A DNA stretch of 5,630 nt from an uncultured Mollicutes bacterium (GTDB lineage Bacteria > Bacillota_I > Bacilli_A > ML615J-28 > CAG-313): the NCBI GenBank assembly GCA_900538885.1, contig UQAI01000078.1, positions 1-5,630 on the forward strand, given 5' to 3'. Below, piece after piece: positions 1-5,559 of the stretch; the first letter of the stretch is position 1; every line of letters begins with the position of its first letter. Both the position numbers and the translations under genes were made by a program. The notes under the pieces were generated by a model, which saw nothing but the letters and a program-made list of their open reading frames with translations, did not search any database and was not told the DNA's origin.

Positions 1-141
1 AGACGTTCCGTTATTCCCGTGAAAGTATAAAAATGTTATGTAAACATACATAAATTGTCATAAATAAAATAAAAAAGTTAAAAAATGTAAAAACTCCTTT
101 AATTTGTTAGAAAAGAGTCGAACGAAAATATTGGTACTTTC

Positions 142-170
142 TTTACTAAAAGGTCATTTTTTGGTAAACT
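142..170 (+). promoter_or_regulatory. Probable promoter of the helix-turn-helix regulator gene
   Basis: A -35-like TTTACT (142-147) lies 17 bases before a -10-like TAAACT (165-170). The -10 is preceded by TGG, giving an extended -10 (TGN) element. Transcription would start near 177, leaving a leader of about 50 bases before the ATG at 228. Each hexamer matches consensus at only about four of six positions, so the call rests mainly on the spacing and the TG element. An alternative -10, TATAAG (170-175), has no matching -35. Confidence 0.5.
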
Positions 171-213
171 ATAAGTGATGATTAAATAAATCGTTGAATC
201 TTGAAGATAACAA

Positions 214-223
214 AAGGAAGTGG
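214..223 (+). promoter_or_regulatory. Shine-Dalgarno site that decides the regulator start
   Basis: AAGGAAGTGG, close to the AGGAGGTG consensus, ends four bases before an ATG at 228, with its AAGGAAG core seven bases away. The in-frame TTG at 201 has no purine-rich site upstream, and translation from it would run through this site. A third in-frame ATG at 273 has only a distant AAGGA (256-260). The ATG at 228 is therefore the best supported start. Confidence 0.75.
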
Positions 224-227
224 AAAA

Positions 228-1466
228 ATGTTAAAATTACAAAATCAAGCCAAAAAAGGAAATGGACTTGGAATGTCTGAATTTTTGAAAAGAAAAAGAA
301 TGGAAATGGGATTTAAACTAGAAGATTTAAGTAATGGAGTTTGCTCGGTCAGTTATTTAAGTAGAATTGAAAATAACGCAGTAGATGTTAAGGAAAACTA
401 CTATAAAGCGTTATGTGAAAAGATGAATATTGATTATGAAACCGTAAAAGAGGAACGAACTAAAAATCTATATGAAGATATCTTAAGAGCATACTTTAAA
501 AAAGAAACGGAAGAAGTTGAAAACTTAGTTAATCATGCTTTATCTTGTAATAGCTATTGTGGAATTGAAATAGAGCTAATGGTTCTTTTTTATAATATAA
601 TCAATAAAAATTATGATGAAGCTAGAAGTACATTATTAAGATTAGATACGATATCTAGTTCATTTACAAATAATGAATTATTGTTTTATATGTATGCTTT
701 TGCTTTATATGCTCATCAAACCAATCAAAATATTAGAGCTTATCAACAAATTATTGTTTTATCAAAGATTGAACATAATAATATCTTTTTAGAAACCGCT
801 ATTTATGATTTAGGAATTGATATTATGATTTCAATTAGGAATATACCACTTGCATATGAGTATTATTATAATTTTGAAAAACTTGCGGAAATGCCTTTAT
901 TTGGAACTAATCTTTACCTTCATAAACTTCAATTGATGGTGTATACTGCCGATCTAAATTACTTAGATGCAAAAGCGCAAATGGAAGAAATGAAAAAGAA
1001 CTTAGACTTAAATAATTTACAAGTGAAAGAAAAATACTATTATTATACAGGACTAATCATGTATCTTAATAGAGATTATGAAGCAGTATATAATTTATTA
1101 ATTAATAATTGTTTAAGCGCAAGAATTACAAGCCTTTTAAGTGAAATAATTAATAAGACGCATAATTATAATATTCAACAAGCCATTATTAAAAAACTTG
1201 ATCAATATTGTTTTACTAAATATGAGAAAATGTATGATGATTATTATCGCTATATTAAGTTATTGCTTGAAGGAAATAGTAGTTATAGCTTGTATAATTA
1301 TGTAAAAAATATTTTGTTACCAATTAAAAACTTTTATGATGGTTTTTTAATGCATGAAATAAAAAAAGAATATTTAGATATCTGTGAAGGGTGCTCTAAA
1401 TATAAAGAAGGAATACGTTATATTAGAAAGTGCTTAGAAGAAGGGTTTAATCAAAAACTTAAATAA
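228..1466 (+). CDS. XRE-type helix-turn-helix regulator with TPR-like C-terminal region
   Basis: From the ATG at 228 the protein has 412 residues and is probably cytoplasmic; I see no signal peptide or membrane span. Residues about 16-70 form a Cro/C1-type DNA-binding domain. KLEDLSNGV (30-38) would be the first helix of the HTH, and SVSYLSRIENN (40-50) the recognition helix with the typical S.LSRIE signature. The remaining ~340 residues are rich in Tyr, Leu, Asn and Lys. They form successive amphipathic helices (for example 129-140, 204-221, 245-258, 282-292 and 391-404) with the spacing of degenerate tetratricopeptide repeats. This layout and length match the Rgg/PlcR/NprR-like regulators, many of which bind secreted peptides. 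Ligand and targets cannot be read from the sequence, and no small peptide gene is visible nearby. It has its own promoter and the trmR group follows after 59 bases with another, so it may be independent of its neighbours or autoregulated. The DNA-binding class is secure; peptide sensing is inference. Confidence 0.85.
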   Translation: MLKLQNQAKKGNGLGMSEFLKRKRMEMGFKLEDLSNGVCSVSYLSRIENNAVDVKENYYKALCEKMNIDYETVKEERTKNLYEDILRAYFKKETEEVENLVNHALSCNSYCGIEIELMVLFYNIINKNYDEARSTLLRLDTISSSFTNNELLFYMYAFALYAHQTNQNIRAYQQIIVLSKIEHNNIFLETAIYDLGIDIMISIRNIPLAYEYYYNFEKLAEMPLFGTNLYLHKLQLMVYTADLNYLDAKAQMEEMKKNLDLNNLQVKEKYYYYTGLIMYLNRDYEAVYNLLINNCLSARITSLLSEIINKTHNYNIQQAIIKKLDQYCFTKYEKMYDDYYRYIKLLLEGNSSYSLYNYVKNILLPIKNFYDGFLMHEIKKEYLDICEGCSKYKEGIRYIRKCLEEGFNQKLK

Positions 1467-1474
1467 CAAATAAG

Positions 1475-1503
1475 ATGAAAAAAAAGTAGGAATGTGCTAA
1501 AAT
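1475..1503 (+). promoter_or_regulatory. Probable promoter of the trmR-trhP1-trhP2 unit
   Basis: ATGAAA (1475-1480, four of six matches to TTGACA) is followed after 17 bases by TAAAAT (1498-1503). TGC immediately before the -10 gives an extended -10 element. Transcription would start near 1510, leaving a leader of about 16 bases that begins close to the AGAGGA ribosome site (1513-1518). The short leader leaves no room for a riboswitch or attenuator. No terminator is visible between the regulator stop and this promoter, so readthrough from the regulator gene is also possible. Confidence 0.55.
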
Positions 1504-1525
1504 AATATAAAAAGAGGAATCGTAT

Positions 1526-2161
1526 ATGAACAATTATTTTGACCAGTTTAACGCAAAACATTTTCCACATAAAATTATTGAACTAGAAGACTATGCGAAA
1601 GAACAACATGTTCCTATTATAATGAAAGATTCATTACTTGTCATTCTTGAAATTATGGATCTTATTAAACCAAAGAAAATCCTAGAAATCGGTACGGCCA
1701 TTGCTTATTCAAGCATATGTATGGCCTATTATACAAAAGCAACAATTGATACGATTGAACGCGATGACCAAATGTATAAACTTGCATGTCAAAACATTGC
1801 TAAATTTAAATTAAATGATTATATTAATGTACATCATGTTGACGCTTTAGAAATTGATGTTAATGATCTTAGTGAATATGATATTATTTTTATTGATGCT
1901 GCGAAAGCTCAAAATATAAAGTTTTTTGAAAAGTTTTCACCCCTTTTAAAACCAAATGGGGTAATTATTACGGATAATCTACAATTTCATGGTACTATTA
2001 CGGATTTAGAATCACAAAGTAAAAACGTAAGAAAAATGGTAGAAAAAATAGATAAATATAATCATTATTTAAATGAACTATCTAATTATCACACTATTTT
2101 TATTAATGTAGGTGATGGAATAAGTATTACAAGGAGAATTAAAGATGAAACTAATATGTGA
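1526..2161 (+). CDS. trmR: tRNA 5-hydroxyuridine methyltransferase (TrmR/YrrM family)
   Basis: This 211-residue, class I SAM-dependent O-methyltransferase is close in length to B. subtilis TrmR (YrrM), which methylates 5-hydroxyuridine at tRNA position 34 to 5-methoxyuridine. SAM-binding motif I is EIGTAIAYSS (54-63), and the ribose-binding acid is E78 in TIERD. The divalent-metal set typical of this caffeoyl-CoA/catechol O-methyltransferase-like family is D124 (in FIDAAKA), D150 and N151 (in ITDNLQFHG). The C-terminal GDGISITRR (196-204) is the usual last strand. AGAGGA (1513-1518) sits seven bases before the ATG. The 3' end overlaps the next gene by 17 bases, so translation is probably coupled. 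The family assignment alone would leave the substrate open, because relatives methylate catechols. The U32 genes that follow make tRNA the likely substrate. The SAH produced is a substrate of the MtnN encoded downstream. Confidence 0.86.
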   Translation: MNNYFDQFNAKHFPHKIIELEDYAKEQHVPIIMKDSLLVILEIMDLIKPKKILEIGTAIAYSSICMAYYTKATIDTIERDDQMYKLACQNIAKFKLNDYINVHHVDALEIDVNDLSEYDIIFIDAAKAQNIKFFEKFSPLLKPNGVIITDNLQFHGTITDLESQSKNVRKMVEKIDKYNHYLNELSNYHTIFINVGDGISITRRIKDETNM

Positions 2162-3038
2162 TGTAAATTCAATAGCAGAGGCTAAGAAACTTACAAAACT
2201 GTCAAATGTAGGAATACTACTTGTTAAAGTTGACTTTTTAAGCCTTTCAACTACTGACAATATTGAAATTCACAACATTGAAAAAATAGTAGAATATGCC
2301 CATAAACATTTTATATTAGTTGGATTATATGCTGAAAGATTATTTCATGAAGATGATTTAGTTTATATAAAAATGATTTTAAAAAATGATTTATTCAAAC
2401 AAATTGACTATTTCTTTTATTCAGATATGGGACTATATGAAATTTTAATTGAAAATGGCTTTAGTGAAAAAACTGTATATTATGCTCCAACTTATATGAC
2501 AAATTATTATGATGTTAGTTTATATCAAAAATTTAATAATTATGTTGTTATCTCTAATCAAATTACAAGTGATGAAGTAATTGAAATTGTTGATAATACT
2601 ACTGATCATGTGATAGTAGAAGCTTTTGGTATGGCATGCTGCTTTTATTCGAAACGCCCTTTAGTAACTAATTATTTAAAATTTAAAGAATACAAAATGA
2701 AAAATATCGAAGGTAAACTCGCATTATTAAAAGAAGAAACTAGAGATAATTATTATCATTTAGTGGAAGACCAAAATGGTGTTAGAATATTTGAAGAAAA
2801 TCATTACTATTTAGCAAGTGAACTTGATCAAATGAAAAAGGTGCCCTATATAATGGTTCACAACCTAGATTTAACCAAACAAAATTACTATCCAGTTGTT
2901 TCCTTATATAATAGTTATGTAAGTGAGGACATTAATTCAAAAACACTTGAATCAGAACTTAAAAAAATAGTTATTCCGCTATATAAAGGAGCTTATGATA
3001 ACAAAACTATTTTATTGAAGAAAGAGGTAAAGGAATGA
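2145..3038 (+). CDS. trhP1: Degenerate U32-family protein, probable TrhP1/YrrN subunit of tRNA U34 hydroxylation
   Basis: This 297-residue protein is similar in length to B. subtilis YrrN and occupies its place between the methyltransferase and a canonical U32 protein. Similarity to U32 is weak but can be followed. APTYMTN (114-120) takes the place of the HISTQTSITN stretch of the next gene product. VISNQITSDEV (135-145) takes the place of VVLAREVSIKE. FGMACCFYS followed by LVTNYL (161-178) takes the place of the family's Cys signature. Only C165 (with C166 beside it) remains of the four conserved cysteines. The second falls on P172 and the last two are missing, so this chain alone should not hold the iron-sulfur cluster expected of active members. 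It probably pairs with TrhP2 or aids tRNA binding. A clear AAGGAG (2131-2136) lies eight bases before the ATG, inside the upstream gene. The stop overlaps the next start as ATGA. Older 'collagenase-like peptidase U32' labels are likely misleading here. Confidence 0.75.
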   Translation: MKLICDVNSIAEAKKLTKLSNVGILLVKVDFLSLSTTDNIEIHNIEKIVEYAHKHFILVGLYAERLFHEDDLVYIKMILKNDLFKQIDYFFYSDMGLYEILIENGFSEKTVYYAPTYMTNYYDVSLYQKFNNYVVISNQITSDEVIEIVDNTTDHVIVEAFGMACCFYSKRPLVTNYLKFKEYKMKNIEGKLALLKEETRDNYYHLVEDQNGVRIFEENHYYLASELDQMKKVPYIMVHNLDLTKQNYYPVVSLYNSYVSEDINSKTLESELKKIVIPLYKGAYDNKTILLKKEVKE

Positions 3039-4240
3039 AAAAAGTTGAATTATTAGCTCCAGCTGGCAATTTAGAAAAAGCCAAAATAGCCCTTCTTTAT
3101 GGAGCAGATGCTGTATATGTTGGGGGAAAAGAGTTTAGTTTAAGAGCTAGAGCCTCCAATTTTACACGTGAAGATTTGAAAGATTTAAGTGAATTTGCCC
3201 ATAATTTAAATAAAAAAATGTATGTAACTTGTAATATTATTCCTCATAATGATGACTTTGCAGGACTTGATGACTACTTAAAATTCTTAAGTGAAATAGG
3301 GGTAGATGCTATTATAACATCAAGTTTAGGATTAATTCAAAAAGCTAAAGTTATCGCTCCAAATGTTGAAATTCATATTTCAACGCAAACTTCAATAACT
3401 AATAGTAAAGCTATTAAATTTTGGCAAACAGTAGGTGCGACAAGAGTAGTACTTGCTAGAGAGGTAAGCATTAAAGAAATTGAAAAAATCAGAAAAAATA
3501 CTAGTCTTGAACTTGAAGTTTTTATCCATGGCGGTATGTGCGCGAGTTACTCTGGCCGGTGCACTTTAAGTAATTATATGACTAAACGCGATGCTAATCG
3601 AGGTGGTTGTGCCCACTCATGTAGATGGAATTATAGCTTAATATATGGAAAAAAACAACTAAATTTGCCAAGCGAATTTTTCAACATGGGGTCTAAAGAC
3701 TTAATGTCAATTGATCAAATTGAACGTTTAATTAAAGTTGGTACAGCCTCACTTAAGATAGAAGGAAGAATGAAATCACCATATTATATTGCGACGGTGG
3801 TGAGAAGTTACCGAATGGTAATTGATGAATATTATAATTTAGGCTTTGTTAAAAAAGAAACTTTAGAATTTGCTAAGCATGAAATTCAAAAGGCTGAGAA
3901 TAGACTTACTAGTTGTGGCTTTTTAGAAGGAATGGTTACACCTAATGAACAATTATATGAAGTAAGAAATGAGGAGCCTACTAAAGAATATGTTGGTTAT
4001 GTTTTATCATATGATGAAGAGACAAAAACCGCTGTTATCGAACAGCGTAATTATTTTAAGTTAGGAGATACTCTTGAGTTTTTTGGTCCTAATCTTCCTA
4101 ATACCTTATATGTTGTTGAAAAAATGATTGATGCAACTACAAATGAAGAACTAGATGTTGCAAGACACCCACTACAGCAATTTAAAATGCAAGTTCCTTT
4201 TACGGTTCATCCTCATGATATGGTTCGCTTAATTAAGTAA
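3035..4240 (+). CDS. trhP2: U32-family tRNA U34 hydroxylation protein (TrhP2/YrrO)
   Basis: This 401-residue protein has all the hallmarks of U32 proteins of the YrrO/YegQ (TrhP) type, long annotated as peptidases. In E. coli and B. subtilis they are needed to form 5-hydroxyuridine at the tRNA wobble position. From the N-terminus one sees ELLAPAGN (5-12), GADAVYVGG (23-31), IHISTQTSITN (113-123), RVVLAREVS (137-145) and the signature EVFIHGGMC followed by SGRC (161-176). Four cysteines (C169, C176, C192, C196) are placed as expected for an iron-sulfur cluster. KIEGRMKSPYY (241-251) follows, and residues 315-400 form the small beta-rich C-terminal domain. GAGGT (3024-3028) is six bases upstream of the ATG, which overlaps the trhP1 stop by four bases, a sign of coupled synthesis. 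E. coli TrhP depends on prephenate; whether this host makes it is unknown. The alternative would be a different U32 RNA-hydroxylase (RlhA type, acting on 23S rRNA), but adjacency to trmR favours tRNA. Confidence 0.9.
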   Translation: MKKVELLAPAGNLEKAKIALLYGADAVYVGGKEFSLRARASNFTREDLKDLSEFAHNLNKKMYVTCNIIPHNDDFAGLDDYLKFLSEIGVDAIITSSLGLIQKAKVIAPNVEIHISTQTSITNSKAIKFWQTVGATRVVLAREVSIKEIEKIRKNTSLELEVFIHGGMCASYSGRCTLSNYMTKRDANRGGCAHSCRWNYSLIYGKKQLNLPSEFFNMGSKDLMSIDQIERLIKVGTASLKIEGRMKSPYYIATVVRSYRMVIDEYYNLGFVKKETLEFAKHEIQKAENRLTSCGFLEGMVTPNEQLYEVRNEEPTKEYVGYVLSYDEETKTAVIEQRNYFKLGDTLEFFGPNLPNTLYVVEKMIDATTNEELDVARHPLQQFKMQVPFTVHPHDMVRLIK

Positions 4241-4255
4241 TAAACTACATATCTA

Positions 4256-4284
4256 TTGCAAAAAAAACTAAAATTTGGTATAAT
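4256..4284 (+). promoter_or_regulatory. Strong extended -10 promoter of greA-mtnN
   Basis: TTGCAA (4256-4261) and a perfect TATAAT (4279-4284) are separated by the optimal 17 bases. TG one base before the -10 (4276-4277) adds an extended -10 element. The start of transcription is expected near 4291, giving a leader of about 31 bases. This is the best promoter in the window. It separates greA-mtnN from the tRNA-modification unit. No terminator hairpin is visible between trhP2 and this promoter, so upstream readthrough may add to expression. Confidence 0.85.
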
Positions 4285-4321
4285 ACTATAAACATAAGAC
4301 TTTAGAAAGAAGGAAATAAAA

Positions 4322-4834
4322 ATGAGTAAAAATACTGTATATGTAACTCAAGCAGGTTATGATGAGTTAGTCGAAAAGTTAAAAAGATTAAAGAAAGAAC
4401 AAACTGAAAATATTATCGCATTACAAGAAGCACGTGCTCAAGGTGACTTATCAGAAAATGCTGATTATGATGCTGCACGTAACAATCAAGCTAGAATTGC
4501 ATCTGAGATTAAAGAAACTGAACAAGCATTAAAGGTTGCGGTTGTTATTTCAGGTGAAGAAGGAAATAACTTAGGTAAGTTTGTTGATGTAAATTTCTTA
4601 GATGAAGGTGTAGTTGAAACTTATCATATCGTTGGTACAATTGAAGCTGACCCTCTTGCTCAAAAAATATCAGATGAATCACCACTTGGAAAAGCAATTA
4701 TTCACTCAAAAGTTGGTGACCGTGTTTTAGTAAAAACTGAAGATGGTGAACAATTTGAAGTAAAAATTGAAAGAATCTCTGAAAAAGATCCTACAGCTGT
4801 ACCTGAAAAGAAACGTACTACTAAGAAAAAATAA
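4322..4834 (+). CDS. greA: Transcription elongation factor GreA
   Basis: GreA enters the secondary channel of RNA polymerase and stimulates cleavage of backtracked RNA, releasing stalled complexes. The N-terminal coiled coil spans about residues 10-75. Its tip carries QGDLSENADYDAARNNQ (40-56), with the acidic pair D42 and E45 corresponding to the catalytic D41/E44 of E. coli GreA. The C-terminal FKBP-like domain follows, with FVDVNFLD (87-94), YHIVGTIEADP (101-111), ISDESPLGKAI (116-126) and GDRVLVKT (132-139). At 170 residues it is about 12 longer than the usual ~158. The excess is a lysine-rich tail ending KKRTTKKK. AAGAAGGAA ends about six bases before the ATG, and a strong promoter precedes the gene. 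Its stop codon shares one base with the mtnN start. In B. subtilis udk lies just upstream of greA; here trhP2 is directly upstream. Family identity is essentially certain. Confidence 0.97.
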   Translation: MSKNTVYVTQAGYDELVEKLKRLKKEQTENIIALQEARAQGDLSENADYDAARNNQARIASEIKETEQALKVAVVISGEEGNNLGKFVDVNFLDEGVVETYHIVGTIEADPLAQKISDESPLGKAIIHSKVGDRVLVKTEDGEQFEVKIERISEKDPTAVPEKKRTTKKK

Positions 4835-5541
4835 TGAAAACTATAGTTATTGTCGTCGCAATGGACAAGGAACTTTTAACATTTAAAAGTTATCTTGAAG
4901 AGTTACAAGAACAAGACTTAAATAATAAAAAAATTTATGTTGGAAAGCTTGGTAAGTATCAAATTATTCTTTCAAAATCAGGAATTGGAAAAGTTTCATC
5001 AGCCATTATCTTGACAATGTTGATTGAAAAGTATCATCCAAGTTTAGTCATCAATATGGGGATTGCTGGTGGTTATAAGCGAATACTTAAAACCCTTGAT
5101 AGTGTAATTGTAACTAAGGCTCTTTATTCTGATGTTAATATGCTTGAAGATGCTTATACAGATCTTGCATATGGACAATTAGAAGATATGCCACCATATT
5201 TTGAAATTGATGAGTCACTTCAAAAACAACTTCATTTAATTGTTCCAAGTAATGTATATTTTGGAACTGCCCTTTCTGGTGATCAGTTTGTTACTTCATA
5301 TGATAAGTGTCAAGCTCTTGTTGATAAATATTTTTCAAAATATGACGTACTTACATTTGATATGGAAACTGCTTCAGTTTTTCACACATGCTATCTTTAC
5401 AAATTACCATGCCTTGTAATAAGAACTATTTCAGACCTTATTGGTTCAAGTGATGCCCTAGATTATGGTGTTTTCTCCGTAAAGGCAAGTGAAATAGTTG
5501 GGCATTTATGTAAAAATATAATTGAGAAAATAGAAATTTAA
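4834..5541 (+). CDS. mtnN: 5'-methylthioadenosine/S-adenosylhomocysteine nucleosidase
   Basis: This cytoplasmic hydrolase cleaves adenine from S-adenosylhomocysteine, methylthioadenosine and 5'-deoxyadenosine, clearing inhibitory by-products of SAM chemistry. The 235 residues match the usual ~230. Diagnostic motifs are VVAMDKEL (7-14), KSGIGKVSSA (48-57), INMGIAGG (73-80), LSGDQF (147-152), FDMETASV (175-182) and RTISD (197-201). The catalytic residues of E. coli MtnN (E12, E174, D197) correspond to E13, E178 and D201 here, so the enzyme should be active. The start overlaps the greA stop by one base (TAATG). No real Shine-Dalgarno precedes it: the preceding stretch is only A-rich (AAGAAAAAA), so synthesis probably depends on ribosomes that have just finished greA. 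It would dispose of SAH made by TrmR upstream as well as by all other methyltransferases. A general purine phosphorylase is excluded by the MtnN-specific motifs. Confidence 0.95.
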   Translation: MKTIVIVVAMDKELLTFKSYLEELQEQDLNNKKIYVGKLGKYQIILSKSGIGKVSSAIILTMLIEKYHPSLVINMGIAGGYKRILKTLDSVIVTKALYSDVNMLEDAYTDLAYGQLEDMPPYFEIDESLQKQLHLIVPSNVYFGTALSGDQFVTSYDKCQALVDKYFSKYDVLTFDMETASVFHTCYLYKLPCLVIRTISDLIGSSDALDYGVFSVKASEIVGHLCKNIIEKIEI

Positions 5542-5559
5542 ATAGTTTATTATTTCACC

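Noticed and set aside
1..30. End of an upstream gene (RRSVIPVKV followed by TAA in frame 1)
   Set aside because: The first 30 bases are richer in G+C than what follows, which hints at coding sequence. Nine residues cannot be assigned and a second frame is open even longer.
93..118. Hairpin ACTCCTTT with AAAAGAGT as a terminator
   Set aside because: The 8-base stem has a mismatch, few G-C pairs and a 10-base loop, and no T run follows on the plus strand. On the minus strand it is followed by T-rich sequence, but no minus-strand gene is seen.
201..227. TTG at 201 as an earlier start for the regulator
   Set aside because: No ribosome site precedes it, and a near-consensus Shine-Dalgarno lies inside the extra nine codons, correctly placed for the ATG at 228.
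2078..2260. A 60-codon open frame on the minus strand
   Set aside because: It lies over the end of trmR and the start of trhP1, both well supported on the plus strand. Its translation shows no recognisable motif.
3035..4240. Naming the U32 proteins as collagenase-like peptidases
   Set aside because: This is the historical family label. The adjacent trmR and the four-cysteine pattern fit the tRNA hydroxylation branch better.
1526..5541. UGA read as tryptophan, as in Mycoplasma
   Set aside because: The tryptophan codons checked are TGG, no gene contains an in-frame TGA, and TGA sits at the expected ends of trmR and trhP1.
5533..5556. GAAAT with ATTTC as a terminator after mtnN
   Set aside because: The stem has only one G-C pair with a long loop, and no T tract follows.
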